Below are positions 18,651-27,591 of a stretch of 33,984 bases of DNA, in pieces. A program made the position numbers and the translations under genes. The notes under the pieces are model-generated. The model saw only the letters and a list, made by a program, of their open reading frames with translations. It was not told the DNA's origin and made no database searches. Source of the DNA: Deltaproteobacteria bacterium (GTDB taxonomy: Bacteria; Desulfobacterota; Syntrophia; Syntrophales; UBA2210). The number at the start of each line of letters is the position of its first letter. Within the stretch, counting starts at the first letter, position 1. Where the stretch lies: the NCBI GenBank assembly GCA_019313695.1, contig JAFDAS010000042.1, forward strand, positions 1-33,984, given 5' to 3'.

Positions 18651-19319
18651 ATGGCAAGAATGGCGCGGGTTGTTGTACCCGACATACCCCATCACATCAC
18701 TCAACGTGGGAATCGTCGTCAAGAAACTTTTTTCTGTGATGAGGATTACCATGAGTATCTCGCATTAATGGCTGCTTCGTGCAAACGTTATGGTGTAGAG
18801 ATCTGGGCATATTGCCTTATGCCTAACCATGTTCATTTAATTGCTGTGCCTCAAACGGAAAACGGTCTTCAGCGGGCCTTTGGTGAAGCGCATCGACGTT
18901 ATACCCGCCGCATTAATTTTCGAGAGAACTGGCGGGGCCATCTATGGCAGGAACGGTTTGCTTCTTACCCGATGGGCGAAAACCACCTCCTCGCCGCTGC
19001 CCGGTATATTGAGTTAAATCCTGTAAGGGCTCGTATGGTTGAGGACCCGGTTAATTACCATTGGAGTAGTGCGGCAGCCCATATAAACGGGCATGATGAT
19101 GGCCTTGTGAGTGTTGGTCCTCTCCTGGATATGATAGACGACTGGGGTGATTTTCTGTCGGGAGGTATAGAGAAAGAAGATATGGAGAAATTGCGTTTGC
19201 ATGAACGAACGGGCAGGCCGCTTGGTGACAAGATTTTCATCGAACATCTGGAAAATGTAGTTGGCAGAATCCTGCGAAGGCAAAAACCGGGTCGCAAAAA
19301 GAAAAGAGACGATAAATAG
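18651..19319 (+). CDS. REP-associated tyrosine transposase (Y1_Tnp family)
   Basis: MARVVVPDIPHHITQRGNRRQETFF; HUH motif LMPNHVHLIAVP; YIELNPVRARMVEDPVNYHWSSAAAH. Confidence 0.95.
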   Translation: MARMARVVVPDIPHHITQRGNRRQETFFCDEDYHEYLALMAASCKRYGVEIWAYCLMPNHVHLIAVPQTENGLQRAFGEAHRRYTRRINFRENWRGHLWQERFASYPMGENHLLAAARYIELNPVRARMVEDPVNYHWSSAAAHINGHDDGLVSVGPLLDMIDDWGDFLSGGIEKEDMEKLRLHERTGRPLGDKIFIEHLENVVGRILRRQKPGRKKKRDDK

Positions 19320-19360
19320 GTATACTGTCCCCGGAAAAAGGGAAGGAAGAGAGGCATATT

Positions 19361-19625
19361 ATGTTCAAACTCACTGATTATATTCCCAAAGCGAAGCTGA
19401 AAATATTCTGCCGGAGAAATCATATAACCAAAATGTCTCTTTTCGGTTCCGCCCTGCGTGATGAATTAAAGCCGGGCAGTGATATTGACATTCTTGTGGA
19501 GTTTGACAAAAACCATATTGGCAGAGATGTTCGGCAGAAAAGTCGACCTGCGCACACCCGCTGAACTCAGCCGGTATTTCAGAGATGATGTCATGGAAAA
19601 AGCGAGGGTGGAATATGCAATTTGA
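19361..19625 (+). pseudogene. MntA-like minimal nucleotidyltransferase antitoxin, disrupted by internal deletion/frameshift
   Basis: Frame 1 (19361-19564) has [21 protein letters not shown] (GSX10DXD); frame 2 from 19527 reads [32 protein letters not shown] ending 19625, the expected MntA C-terminus. The usual linker between VEF and GRKVDL is missing. Confidence 0.8.
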
Positions 19626-19956
19626 AGATAAAATCCGCCTGCGGCATATTCTTGATGAAGCTGCTGAAGCCTGTCATTACGTAGAAGGTATTACGTTTGA
19701 TGAATTTGCCAAAGAGGGTAAAACCGTTCGGGCTGTCATTCGGTGTATAGAAGTTATCGGCGAAGCAGTCTCAAAAATATCCATTGAATTCCGCGAAGAA
19801 CATCCGGATGTTCCCTGGCAGAAAATAATCGGAATGCGTAATCGCTTGATACATGTTTATTTTGATATTGATTACAATATTATTTGGCAGACAGCTAAAG
19901 AAAACCTGCCGCCTTTAATTGAACAACTGCAATCAATTTTAAAAAACGAAGAATAG
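19615..19956 (+). CDS. HepT-like HEPN-domain toxin (DUF86 family)
   Basis: [25 protein letters not shown]...; HEPN motif RNRLIHVYF (RX4HXY); ATG overlaps the disrupted antitoxin's stop. Confidence 0.87.
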   Translation: MQFEDKIRLRHILDEAAEACHYVEGITFDEFAKEGKTVRAVIRCIEVIGEAVSKISIEFREEHPDVPWQKIIGMRNRLIHVYFDIDYNIIWQTAKENLPPLIEQLQSILKNEE

Positions 19957-19959
19957 AAA

Positions 19960-20109
19960 ATGATACAGATAGGCAAATTCATCATCAACACTCCGTATGA
20001 ACAGCCGAAATATTACTGGTATTATGACCGGTGGTATCGCTCATTTGAAAAATGCGAGGGCCGCAGGCCTGCCGGATACGTTGTCGCCATGCCGGAGGGC
20101 AGGAGGTAG
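19960..20109 (+). pseudogene. N-terminal remnant (49 aa), possibly of a DEAD/DEAH-helicase restriction-type protein
   Basis: MIQIGKFIINTPYEQPKYYWYYDRWYRSFEKCEGRRPAGYVVAMPEGRR*; resembles from memory the N-terminus (INSPYEEPxxHW...EGRRPAGY) of large restriction/helicase proteins; stops abruptly. Confidence 0.5.
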
Positions 20110-20120
20110 GATTGAAGATT

Positions 20121-20495
20121 ATGAAATTCACAGCAGATATAATCACATGCGAGAACGAAAGAGACATAATTCTCTCGGTATGTCGATCTGGTCCCGATGG
20201 AATTGAGCACGAGGTGATTATTCAGAGAGGCCCCCGGGAATTTGAGTCTTTCGAGGAACATCCCGGTCCAAAGCTCTCTTGTGATGAACTCGGGCTTGAT
20301 CTCGTCCCGGGACCCGAGAAGATCACCTTTTCAGGAGATATCATGACGATAGTTTTGTCTGAACCAGAGAATATTGAGGTGGATATTTCCAAGCTCACCA
20401 GAGATGATCAAGAGGAACTCAAGACCGTAGCCAGGGCCCTGTTCAGAGTCAGCCCCTACTTCACTCCCGGGTCGCAGAAAGAAAAGGGACGATAA
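20121..20495 (+). CDS. Hypothetical protein; faint resemblance to Imm10-type immunity proteins
   Basis: 124 aa from ATG 20121; MKFTADIIT...EVIIQRG...EKITFSGDIMTIVLSE..IEVDIS..DDQEELKTVARALF. C-terminal ~9 aa are encoded by a mobile-repeat sequence. Confidence 0.5.
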   Translation: MKFTADIITCENERDIILSVCRSGPDGIEHEVIIQRGPREFESFEEHPGPKLSCDELGLDLVPGPEKITFSGDIMTIVLSEPENIEVDISKLTRDDQEELKTVARALFRVSPYFTPGSQKEKGR

Positions 20496-20513
20496 ATAGG
20501 TATACTGTCCCCT
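20465..20513 (+). repeat. Solo copy of the transposase 3' end
   Basis: gggtcgcagaaagaaaagggacgataaataggtatactgtcccc matches the transposase end (~19290-19332) with about two mismatches. Confidence 0.85.
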
Positions 20514-20578
20514 TATTTTCCCTTATTTTCTGATGTTCGCGGCATAGACAATCCTCTCTGACGTATCGGTCAGGAATT

Positions 20579-20652
20579 AAAAAATAGTCGCTGTCACTAT
20601 TTTACTTTCACTATTTTACTTACACTAAAAAATAGTCGCTGTCACTATTTTT
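20579..20652. repeat. Two direct copies of palindrome AAAAAATAGTCGCTGTCACTATTTT
   Basis: 20579-20603 and 20627-20652, 48-bp period. Confidence 0.88.
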
Positions 20653-21276
20653 GAGGATGTAGTCACGGACGGGATCGGGAACGAGATGTCTGATGGAGAG
20701 GTTCGCTTTTACACGGTTTCTTATGTCTGTGGAGGATATGTCCAGAAGGGTCAGCCCCCTGAAGAATATGGAACAGCCGGCGGGTCCCCTGAAGCCGTCC
20801 GCGGCGCTGTCATATTGAAACAGAGAGGCAAAATCGGGGGGGAATGTGTCTGTCAGTTTTTTTGTCTCATACCCCGGCCTGGTCATGACAACAAAGTTGC
20901 ACAGTCGAACCAGATCTTTCCATTCTTTCCACATCGGGATCTCGTGGAAGGCATCCTGTCCCAGCATGAAATAGAACTCGGTGCCGTCCGGCGAGTTATC
21001 GAGGAAGTGTCTGACGGTTTCAATGGAGTAGGACTTGCCACCTCTCCTGTTTTCTATGTCTGAAATTGAAAATGAAGGATTACCCTCTATGGCCAGTCTG
21101 AGCATCCGCTCCCTGTGGTGAAAAGGTGGGATATCTCTGCCTGCCTTGAGGGGTTGCACGCGGGCGGGAATGAATATTATTCGGTCAAGGCGGAACAGTT
21201 CAAGGAGCTCTTCAGCGCATCTCAGGTGCCCGAGATGCACTGGATCAAAGGTTCCTCCGAATAGTCCCCACTTCAT
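20620..21276 (-). CDS. nadD: Nicotinate-nucleotide adenylyltransferase
   Basis: [61 protein letters not shown]. Confidence 0.95.
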   Translation of the reverse strand: MKWGLFGGTFDPVHLGHLRCAEELLELFRLDRIIFIPARVQPLKAGRDIPPFHHRERMLRLAIEGNPSFSISDIENRRGGKSYSIETVRHFLDNSPDGTEFYFMLGQDAFHEIPMWKEWKDLVRLCNFVVMTRPGYETKKLTDTFPPDFASLFQYDSAADGFRGPAGCSIFFRGLTLLDISSTDIRNRVKANLSIRHLVPDPVRDYILKNSDSDYFLV

Positions 21277-22553
21277 CTTCTTATCTGCCCGTCGCCGTAG
21301 ATTATGAATTTTGTGGTTGTCAACTCTTCGAGCCCCATGGGGCCGAATGCGTGGAGTTTCGTGGTGCTTATGCCCATTTCCGCTCCCAGCCCCAGCTCGA
21401 ACCCGTCGCTGAATCGCGTGGAGGCGTTTACCAGCACAGTTGAGGAATTGACTTCATTGAGGAATCGCTGGGAGTTTTTATAGTCGCTTGTGACGATTGC
21501 TTCTGTATGGAGAGATCCGTATTTCTCTATATGCGCTATGGCCTCGTCGATGCCGTCAACTATTCGTATCGCGAGGATAAGGTCAAGATACTCTTCGTAC
21601 CAATCGGCCTCGGTCGCCTCTTCCACGTCCGGCAGGATGGCCCTGGTCTTGTCACAGCCCTTCAACGTAACTCCGGCCTCGCGAAATTTTTCAGCCATTG
21701 CAGGGAGAAACCTTCCGGCAATATTCCTGTGTACCAGCAGGGTTTCCATGGCATTGCATACGCCCGGCCTCTGGGCCTTGGCGTTGAGGGATATGTTGAC
21801 AGCCATTTCGATATCGGTGCTCTCGTCCACAAATACGTGGCAGACCCCCTTGTAGTGTTTAAGAACAGGTATCCTGGACATGCTGACAACTGCCCGAATA
21901 AGTCCCTCACCCCCTCTGGGAATGATAAGGTCTATATGCTCCTCAAGCTTCAGCATTTCATTGACGGCATCTCTGTCGGTTGTGGAAATTATCTGTATGG
22001 CGCCCTCCGGGATACTGGTTTCTTTCAGGACGCCCTGCAGTATCCGGGCAATGGCAAGATTGGAATTTATCGCCTCCGATCCACCCCGCAGTATGACGGC
22101 ATTTCCGGATTTCAGGCAGAGGGCCGCGGCGTCCGCGGTTACGTTCGGACGGGACTCGTAGATTATTCCTATTACACCGAGGGGAATCCTTCTCTTCCCG
22201 ACGAGCAGACCGTTCGGCCTTTTCCTCATACCGGTGATTTCTCCGACCGGATCGGGAAGGGCGGCAATTTCCGCGAGACCGTCCGCCATGTCCTTTATCG
22301 CCGTTTCGTTCAGCGTCAGCCTGTCTATCATGGCATCGGACAGGCCCTTGTCTCTTGCGTATTCAAGATCCCTGGCGTTTTCCCCGATGATGCGAGCCGA
22401 TTCTTTTACCAGGGTTTCCGCCATCTTCAGGAGAGCCTCGTTTTTTGCGGTGGACGAAATGTTCGCGAGAATGCCGGCGGCTTTTCTGGCCCTGACCCCT
22501 GTCTCTGTAATCTCTGTTTTGATATCCATTGTGTGTCCTGCTATATTATTCAT
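21273..22553 (-). CDS. proA: Glutamate-5-semialdehyde dehydrogenase
   Basis: [60 protein letters not shown]; 4-nt overlap with nadD. Confidence 0.96.
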   Translation of the reverse strand: MNNIAGHTMDIKTEITETGVRARKAAGILANISSTAKNEALLKMAETLVKESARIIGENARDLEYARDKGLSDAMIDRLTLNETAIKDMADGLAEIAALPDPVGEITGMRKRPNGLLVGKRRIPLGVIGIIYESRPNVTADAAALCLKSGNAVILRGGSEAINSNLAIARILQGVLKETSIPEGAIQIISTTDRDAVNEMLKLEEHIDLIIPRGGEGLIRAVVSMSRIPVLKHYKGVCHVFVDESTDIEMAVNISLNAKAQRPGVCNAMETLLVHRNIAGRFLPAMAEKFREAGVTLKGCDKTRAILPDVEEATEADWYEEYLDLILAIRIVDGIDEAIAHIEKYGSLHTEAIVTSDYKNSQRFLNEVNSSTVLVNASTRFSDGFELGLGAEMGISTTKLHAFGPMGLEELTTTKFIIYGDGQIRR

Positions 22554-22586
22554 ATTTTCTCATTGAGAAGAATTAATCTATAGTAT

Positions 22587-23723
22587 ATGAAAGGCCGTGT
22601 CAAGATTGACAGTTTCGTAAGAAATCCAATTGAGAGAACGGAAACAGAGATAGCTATGAATGAAATATGTGTCAGTGCCGGGAAAAATGTGTACGAAATT
22701 ATACAGGATAGCGGATTCGATTTTGACAGTGTCGCCACTTATGTCGGAGCTGCTTCGGGGCCGAGATGGCTTGTGGCCAGCGGTTTCGACCTCTCGCTCT
22801 TGAAGAGCGGGGTGCTCGGCAATAAACGTCCCACGGTTCTTGCGGGTTCATCAGCGGGCGCGATGCGCTTCTCCGCATGGATGCAGCCGGAGCCTGAAAA
22901 GAGTTATGAGAAGCTCATCGAGGCGTACATCGCCATGAATTTTACCAGGAAGGATACACCGGAGACGATTCTGCAGTCTATCCGCAATCTTATAGATTTC
23001 TACATCGATGATGATGCCCTGTCGTTTGCACTGACCAACAGAAAATACCGGCTGGCGATAACGACGGTCCGTGCCAAAAGACTTGCCGCTTCGAACGTAA
23101 GATGGCTGCAGGGGCTGGCTCTTGGAACGGGATTTGTATGCAATGCCCTCAACCGACGCATGATCCACAGGTTTTTTCAGAGGGTGGTGTTTCACAACAG
23201 TCCGATCCTGCCATATTTCTGTCTCAACCACGATTTCAGGGGACAGACGATCCCTTTGAATGAGGCAAATTTCAAACACGCGCTTCTGGCCTCCTCTGCG
23301 GTGCCTCTTGCTGCCGCCGGCGTCAGAGACATATACGGCGCGCCGGGTGGTATGTATCGAGACGGAGGGCTTACGGACTATCATCTCAACCAGAAATACT
23401 CCGGTGGAAAGGGTGCGATTACCCTTATGTTCAACCACCAGAAGCGCATAATACCCACATGGATGGATAAGAGACTCCCCTCCCGGCAGCCTCCCCGGGA
23501 GTATCTGGAAGATGTGCTGATGGTGCATCCGTCGGATGACTTCATCCGTAAATTGCCCTATAACAGGGTGCCTGATCGCGGGGATTTCAAAAGGTATGCC
23601 GATAATCCTTCGAAGAGAATTAGGGGATGGAAACGGGCGGTCGTGGTCTCGGAGCACCTCGGAGAACAATTCCTGGAACTCGTGGAAAACGGAAGACTGC
23701 GCGATGTTGTAGAGAAGATGTAG
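22587..23723 (+). CDS. Patatin-like phospholipase family protein
   Basis: Nucleophile elbow LAGSSAGAMR (GXSXG) and YRDGGLTDYHL; start could be 22656. Confidence 0.82.
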   Translation: MKGRVKIDSFVRNPIERTETEIAMNEICVSAGKNVYEIIQDSGFDFDSVATYVGAASGPRWLVASGFDLSLLKSGVLGNKRPTVLAGSSAGAMRFSAWMQPEPEKSYEKLIEAYIAMNFTRKDTPETILQSIRNLIDFYIDDDALSFALTNRKYRLAITTVRAKRLAASNVRWLQGLALGTGFVCNALNRRMIHRFFQRVVFHNSPILPYFCLNHDFRGQTIPLNEANFKHALLASSAVPLAAAGVRDIYGAPGGMYRDGGLTDYHLNQKYSGGKGAITLMFNHQKRIIPTWMDKRLPSRQPPREYLEDVLMVHPSDDFIRKLPYNRVPDRGDFKRYADNPSKRIRGWKRAVVVSEHLGEQFLELVENGRLRDVVEKM

Positions 23724-23732
23724 ATGTCCCTA

Positions 23733-24461
23733 CTACCCCTGGATATCGTATATTTCCACGCCTGGCGGGGGGGTGAAGTCGAATAATTCATCCGGAGGAT
23801 TGGTGTTGAACTTGATGTCGCTGAAGGTGAGACGGGTGGTATTGTCGTACATGTCGATGAAGGCGCACTCTGTAATACGGAAATTGTCCCTGTCCACGGT
23901 GATCAGGAGATTCTTGATGCCGGCTTCGTATTTGCGCGGTGTAAGGGTCATGACATAATTGCCTTTTGTGTCCATGGGACCGCTGTCGGGAAAGGACACT
24001 TCAAAATCATCTTTCAACCTCCCGATACCTGTGAGGAACCTTATGGTCATCTTTGACGACATAACATTTTTAGCGTCCTGGACATAAACGATATTGTCGT
24101 CCGGCATGTACAGCCACGCCTTCGTGGGGTTTATAATCAGCTTCTTCATGGAAGGTTTCGTGTAATCCCACAGCATCCTTTCAGGTTTCTTCAGATAGAC
24201 CGTGCCTTCCTCTCTTGTTGTCCTGTCTATGGATTTAATGGTTGCTTCCTGTATGAAATTCGCCCTGAAATCCACTGTATGATCATACGCCGTCTGTATC
24301 TTCGCGACAATTTCACCTAAGGGCAGGGTTTGGGAAAGGGACGTTGTTCCCGGAAGGATCAGGGCCGGGATCACAGACAGGACCAGAAAAAATTTCCACC
24401 TGTGATAACGTCTAATAATAAAATCGGTCATAGGCTGTAGGGTAAACATGCGATAACACAT
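23733..24461 (-). CDS. lolA: Outer-membrane lipoprotein carrier protein LolA
   Basis: Signal peptide; VDFRANFIQEATIKSIDRTTREEGTVYLKKPERMLWDYTKPSMKKLIINPTKAWLYMPDDN. Confidence 0.87.
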   Translation of the reverse strand: MCYRMFTLQPMTDFIIRRYHRWKFFLVLSVIPALILPGTTSLSQTLPLGEIVAKIQTAYDHTVDFRANFIQEATIKSIDRTTREEGTVYLKKPERMLWDYTKPSMKKLIINPTKAWLYMPDDNIVYVQDAKNVMSSKMTIRFLTGIGRLKDDFEVSFPDSGPMDTKGNYVMTLTPRKYEAGIKNLLITVDRDNFRITECAFIDMYDNTTRLTFSDIKFNTNPPDELFDFTPPPGVEIYDIQG

Positions 24462-24642
24462 AGATAGTTATAACTGTTGGTTATTATTGAATATAATTCA
24501 TTGCCTAAATTGTGGGCAATGAGGTGCGAGATATCGGTAACAGTACGTTTACATGTTTCATCAACAGATTTATCAACAATCTTGTGCACAGTTTTGTGGA
24601 AAGCTGAACGCGGGTTGTGGATCCCTCCTGGAAGGTGAACAA

Positions 24643-25716
24643 TTACGAGATCTTTACCCTCCATCCGAAGGGATCTTCTTTTTCACCATACTGAATCCGG
24701 AGGATTTCATTGTACAGCTTTTCAGTCAGTGGGCCTGTGTTGCCGTCACCGAGCACATGGTCTTTTCCACGGTAGTGGATCTGTCCCACCGGTGATACAA
24801 TGGCGGCGGTTCCCGACGCGAAGGCCTCTTTAAGGGTTCCATCGGCGTTGGAGCTCAATATCTCATCCATCGACAATTGTCTCTCCAGGATGTTGATTCC
24901 CCATGATCCTGCCAGACGGATCACGGAATCACGCGTAATGCCCGGTAGAATACTTCCTGAGAGAGGGGGCGTTATCAGGTCATCTCCGATAACAAAGAAG
25001 ATGTTGCTTGTTCCCACCTCTTCAACATATTTCCGTTCTCTTGCATCTAACCACAGCACCTGGGCACAGCCCTTTTCCGTCGCCTCCCGGGTTGCATAAA
25101 GGCTGGCCGCGTAATTGCCTGCCGCCTTGCAGTCTCCCACACCTCCGAGGGCCGCTCTGACATATTTTTCGCTCACGTATATCCTGGTCGGACTGAACCC
25201 TTCCGGATAGTACGCTCCGACCGGGCTCATAATTATATAAAACAAGTATTTGTCGGAGGGGCGCACTCCGAGGGCAGCATCCGTCGCGATCATTGTCGGC
25301 CTGATGTATAACGATGAGCCCGCGCCGCGTGGTATCCAGTCCCTCTCCAGAAGCACAAGTTGTTTCAATCCCTCCATGAACAAATCATTGTCCATAGGTG
25401 GCATGCACAGTCTTTCCGCGGATCGGCCCATCCGGTTTATGTTCTCTTCCGGTCTGAACAGATAGACGGAGTCGTTTTCCCCTCTGTAGGCTTTCATGCC
25501 TTCAAATATCTCCTGCCCGTAGTGGAGACACATGGCGGCCGGATCGAGAGACAGGGGCCTCAGAGGCTCTATGGAGGCGTTGTGCCATCCCTTATCACTG
25601 TCGTATTCCACAATGAAGAAATGGTCGGTGAATATCTGTCCGAACCCTAATTTCGACTCATCTTCGGGTTTCGGTTTCATGATCTTCGGATCGACTTTTT
25701 TAACTTTGATATCCAT
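24643..25716 (-). CDS. ilvE: Branched-chain amino acid aminotransferase
   Basis: LHYGQEIFEGMKAYRG, GGVGDCKAAGNYAASL, EEVGTSNIFFVIGDDLITPPLSGSILPGITRDSVI. Confidence 0.95.
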   Translation of the reverse strand: MDIKVKKVDPKIMKPKPEDESKLGFGQIFTDHFFIVEYDSDKGWHNASIEPLRPLSLDPAAMCLHYGQEIFEGMKAYRGENDSVYLFRPEENINRMGRSAERLCMPPMDNDLFMEGLKQLVLLERDWIPRGAGSSLYIRPTMIATDAALGVRPSDKYLFYIIMSPVGAYYPEGFSPTRIYVSEKYVRAALGGVGDCKAAGNYAASLYATREATEKGCAQVLWLDARERKYVEEVGTSNIFFVIGDDLITPPLSGSILPGITRDSVIRLAGSWGINILERQLSMDEILSSNADGTLKEAFASGTAAIVSPVGQIHYRGKDHVLGDGNTGPLTEKLYNEILRIQYGEKEDPFGWRVKIS

Positions 25717-25911
25717 CTTGATCTTCCTTTCAGAAATGGGTGCAGTCCCCGATTATCCCTGTTGCTGAAAATCAGCGCTGAATGAGCAGGGAAGGCTTTA
25801 ACCTTGTCCCGGGCGACTGATGCCGCCCATGCTCACCTGTTTATGTCTGAATAGTTAGGGAAATACACGCAAACATATCTGCCTGTCAAGGGCAAAAATC
25901 ATAGTTTTTGC

Positions 25912-27438
25912 TTAGATTGCGTCTCTGTCAAGGGTTCTATACTGGATGGCCTCTGATATGTGGGGCTGGCGGATTTTTTCCTCACCTTCAAGGTCCGCGA
26001 TGGTTCTGGCCACCTTCAGTATCTTGGTGTAGGCCCTTGCGCTAAGGCCAAGCCTGTCAACCGCCATCTCAATCAGTCTCTTGGAATCTCCGTCAAGGGC
26101 GCAGTGCTCTTTTATCTGCCTGTTGGACATCCTCGCGTTGCACAGTATGCCGCCCTTGAATCTGTTCTTCTGAATATCCCCCGCTCCGTTCACGCGCTTT
26201 TTTATGGTTTCGGATATTTCCCCTTCGGACCTCCCCGATAGATCCTTGTATCTTATGGATGGCACCTCTATGTGGATATCTATCCTGTCTAACAGGGGAC
26301 CGGATATCCTGGTTCTGTACTGTCTTATCTGATGGGGAGTGCACCTGCACTGTCTTTTGCTGTCGGTGAAATAACCGCAGGGGCATGGGTTCATGGCGGC
26401 CACAAGCATGAATCTGGCAGGGTAGGTTGCCGAGGCGGAAGATCTTGAGACTGTTATATGGCCGCTCTCCAGGGGCTGCCTCAATACCTCCAGCACATTT
26501 CTCTTGAATTCCGGCAATTCATCCAGAAAGAGGACGCCGTTATTAGCGAGGCTTATCTCTCCCGGCCTCGGTATTCTTCCCCCTCCTACAAGGCCCGCGT
26601 CGGATATGGAGTGATGAGGCGCGCGAAATGGTCTCACGGCCAGGAGAGAATCTTTTTTGCCAAGCAGTCCGGCCACGGAATGAATCTTTGTTGTTTCGAT
26701 GGCCTCTTCAAATGTAAGGTCGGGCAGGATCGTCAGGAGACGCTGGGCCAGCATGGTTTTGCCGGAGCCGGGCGGGCCGATCATGATTATGTTGTGCCTT
26801 CCGCTGGCCGCTACCTCCATCGCCCTCTTTGCCTGATTCTGGCCGTTGACCTCGCTGAAATCGAAGGGGTAGTGAAGATTCCGGGAGAACAGTTCGGATA
26901 TGTCTGTCTCAATGGGAGGGAATTCTTTTGTGCCGTTAAAAAACTCAACCACATCGTGCAGATAATCAACCGCTATTACATCTATCTTTTCAACCATTGC
27001 GGCTTCCCCGGCATTTTCCCTTGGAAGCACGATCCCTTTCAACCCCATCTTCGCCGCCTGGATTCCGGCCGGCAGCGCGCCGTGGATGCCTTTAATTCTT
27101 CCGTCCAGTGACAATTCTCCTGTGAACATGTATTCGGAGAGCCGTTCCTTTTCAATTACTCCTTGTGCCGACAGGATGCCCACGGCTATCGGGAGGTCAA
27201 AACCTGTCCCCTCTTTCTTGATGTCCGCCGGGGCGAGATTTATGGTCACCCTGTTTCCGGGAAAGCTGTACCCGGAATTTTTTATGGCGGATTTTATCCT
27301 GTCCTTGCTCTCCCTTACAGACGCGTCGGGGAGACCAACTGTAGAAAACTGCGGGAGACCCCGGGAGATATCCACTTCTACATCAACCGGATAGGAATCG
27401 ATGCCTATTATGGCGCTGCTTGTTATCTTGACGATCAA
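25912..27438 (-). CDS. YifB/ComM family Mg chelatase-like AAA ATPase
   Basis: ALIGIDSYPVDVEVDISRGLPQFSTVGLPDASVRESKDRIKSAIKNSG-type N-terminus; IGPPGSGKTMLAQRLLTILP; FRAPHHSISDAGLVGGG; MNPCPCGYFTD. Confidence 0.95.
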   Translation of the reverse strand: MIVKITSSAIIGIDSYPVDVEVDISRGLPQFSTVGLPDASVRESKDRIKSAIKNSGYSFPGNRVTINLAPADIKKEGTGFDLPIAVGILSAQGVIEKERLSEYMFTGELSLDGRIKGIHGALPAGIQAAKMGLKGIVLPRENAGEAAMVEKIDVIAVDYLHDVVEFFNGTKEFPPIETDISELFSRNLHYPFDFSEVNGQNQAKRAMEVAASGRHNIIMIGPPGSGKTMLAQRLLTILPDLTFEEAIETTKIHSVAGLLGKKDSLLAVRPFRAPHHSISDAGLVGGGRIPRPGEISLANNGVLFLDELPEFKRNVLEVLRQPLESGHITVSRSSASATYPARFMLVAAMNPCPCGYFTDSKRQCRCTPHQIRQYRTRISGPLLDRIDIHIEVPSIRYKDLSGRSEGEISETIKKRVNGAGDIQKNRFKGGILCNARMSNRQIKEHCALDGDSKRLIEMAVDRLGLSARAYTKILKVARTIADLEGEEKIRQPHISEAIQYRTLDRDAI

Positions 27439-27564
27439 TTCAGATGCCTCGCGAAAGTTTTCCTCAGACCGTTCACCTCTGATTTAGCCATGCCACATGC
27501 TATTGGATGAAGGGGATTATGGCAAGGGATTTTTACTGTTTTCGAAAGTCAGGAGCTGTTATAT

Positions 27565-27570
27565 TATAAT
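27565..27570 (+). promoter_or_regulatory. Putative -10 box (TATAAT) of the murI promoter
   Basis: TATAAT 22 nt upstream of the ATG at 27592; no convincing -35. Confidence 0.35.
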
Positions 27571-27591
27571 TTCTTGAAGGGAGAAACGATT

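Larger units (their letters stand above)
18594..19334 (+). mobile_element. REP-associated tyrosine (Y1/HUH) transposase element with inverted GGGGACAGTATAC / GTATACTGTCCCC ends
   Basis: GGGGACAGTATACTTAA upstream and AAATAGGTATACTGTCCCC downstream of the transposase CDS. Confidence 0.75.

Noticed and set aside
21507-22583. 358-aa plus-strand ORF
   Set aside because: Fully antisense to proA, which has strong family motifs.
22851-23669. 272-aa minus-strand ORF
   Set aside because: Antisense to the patatin-like gene; no recognisable motifs.
24462-24642. Chromosomal replication origin
   Set aside because: Boxes are imperfect and no dnaA, dnaN, gidA or rpmH context is visible; kept only as a regulatory-site observation.
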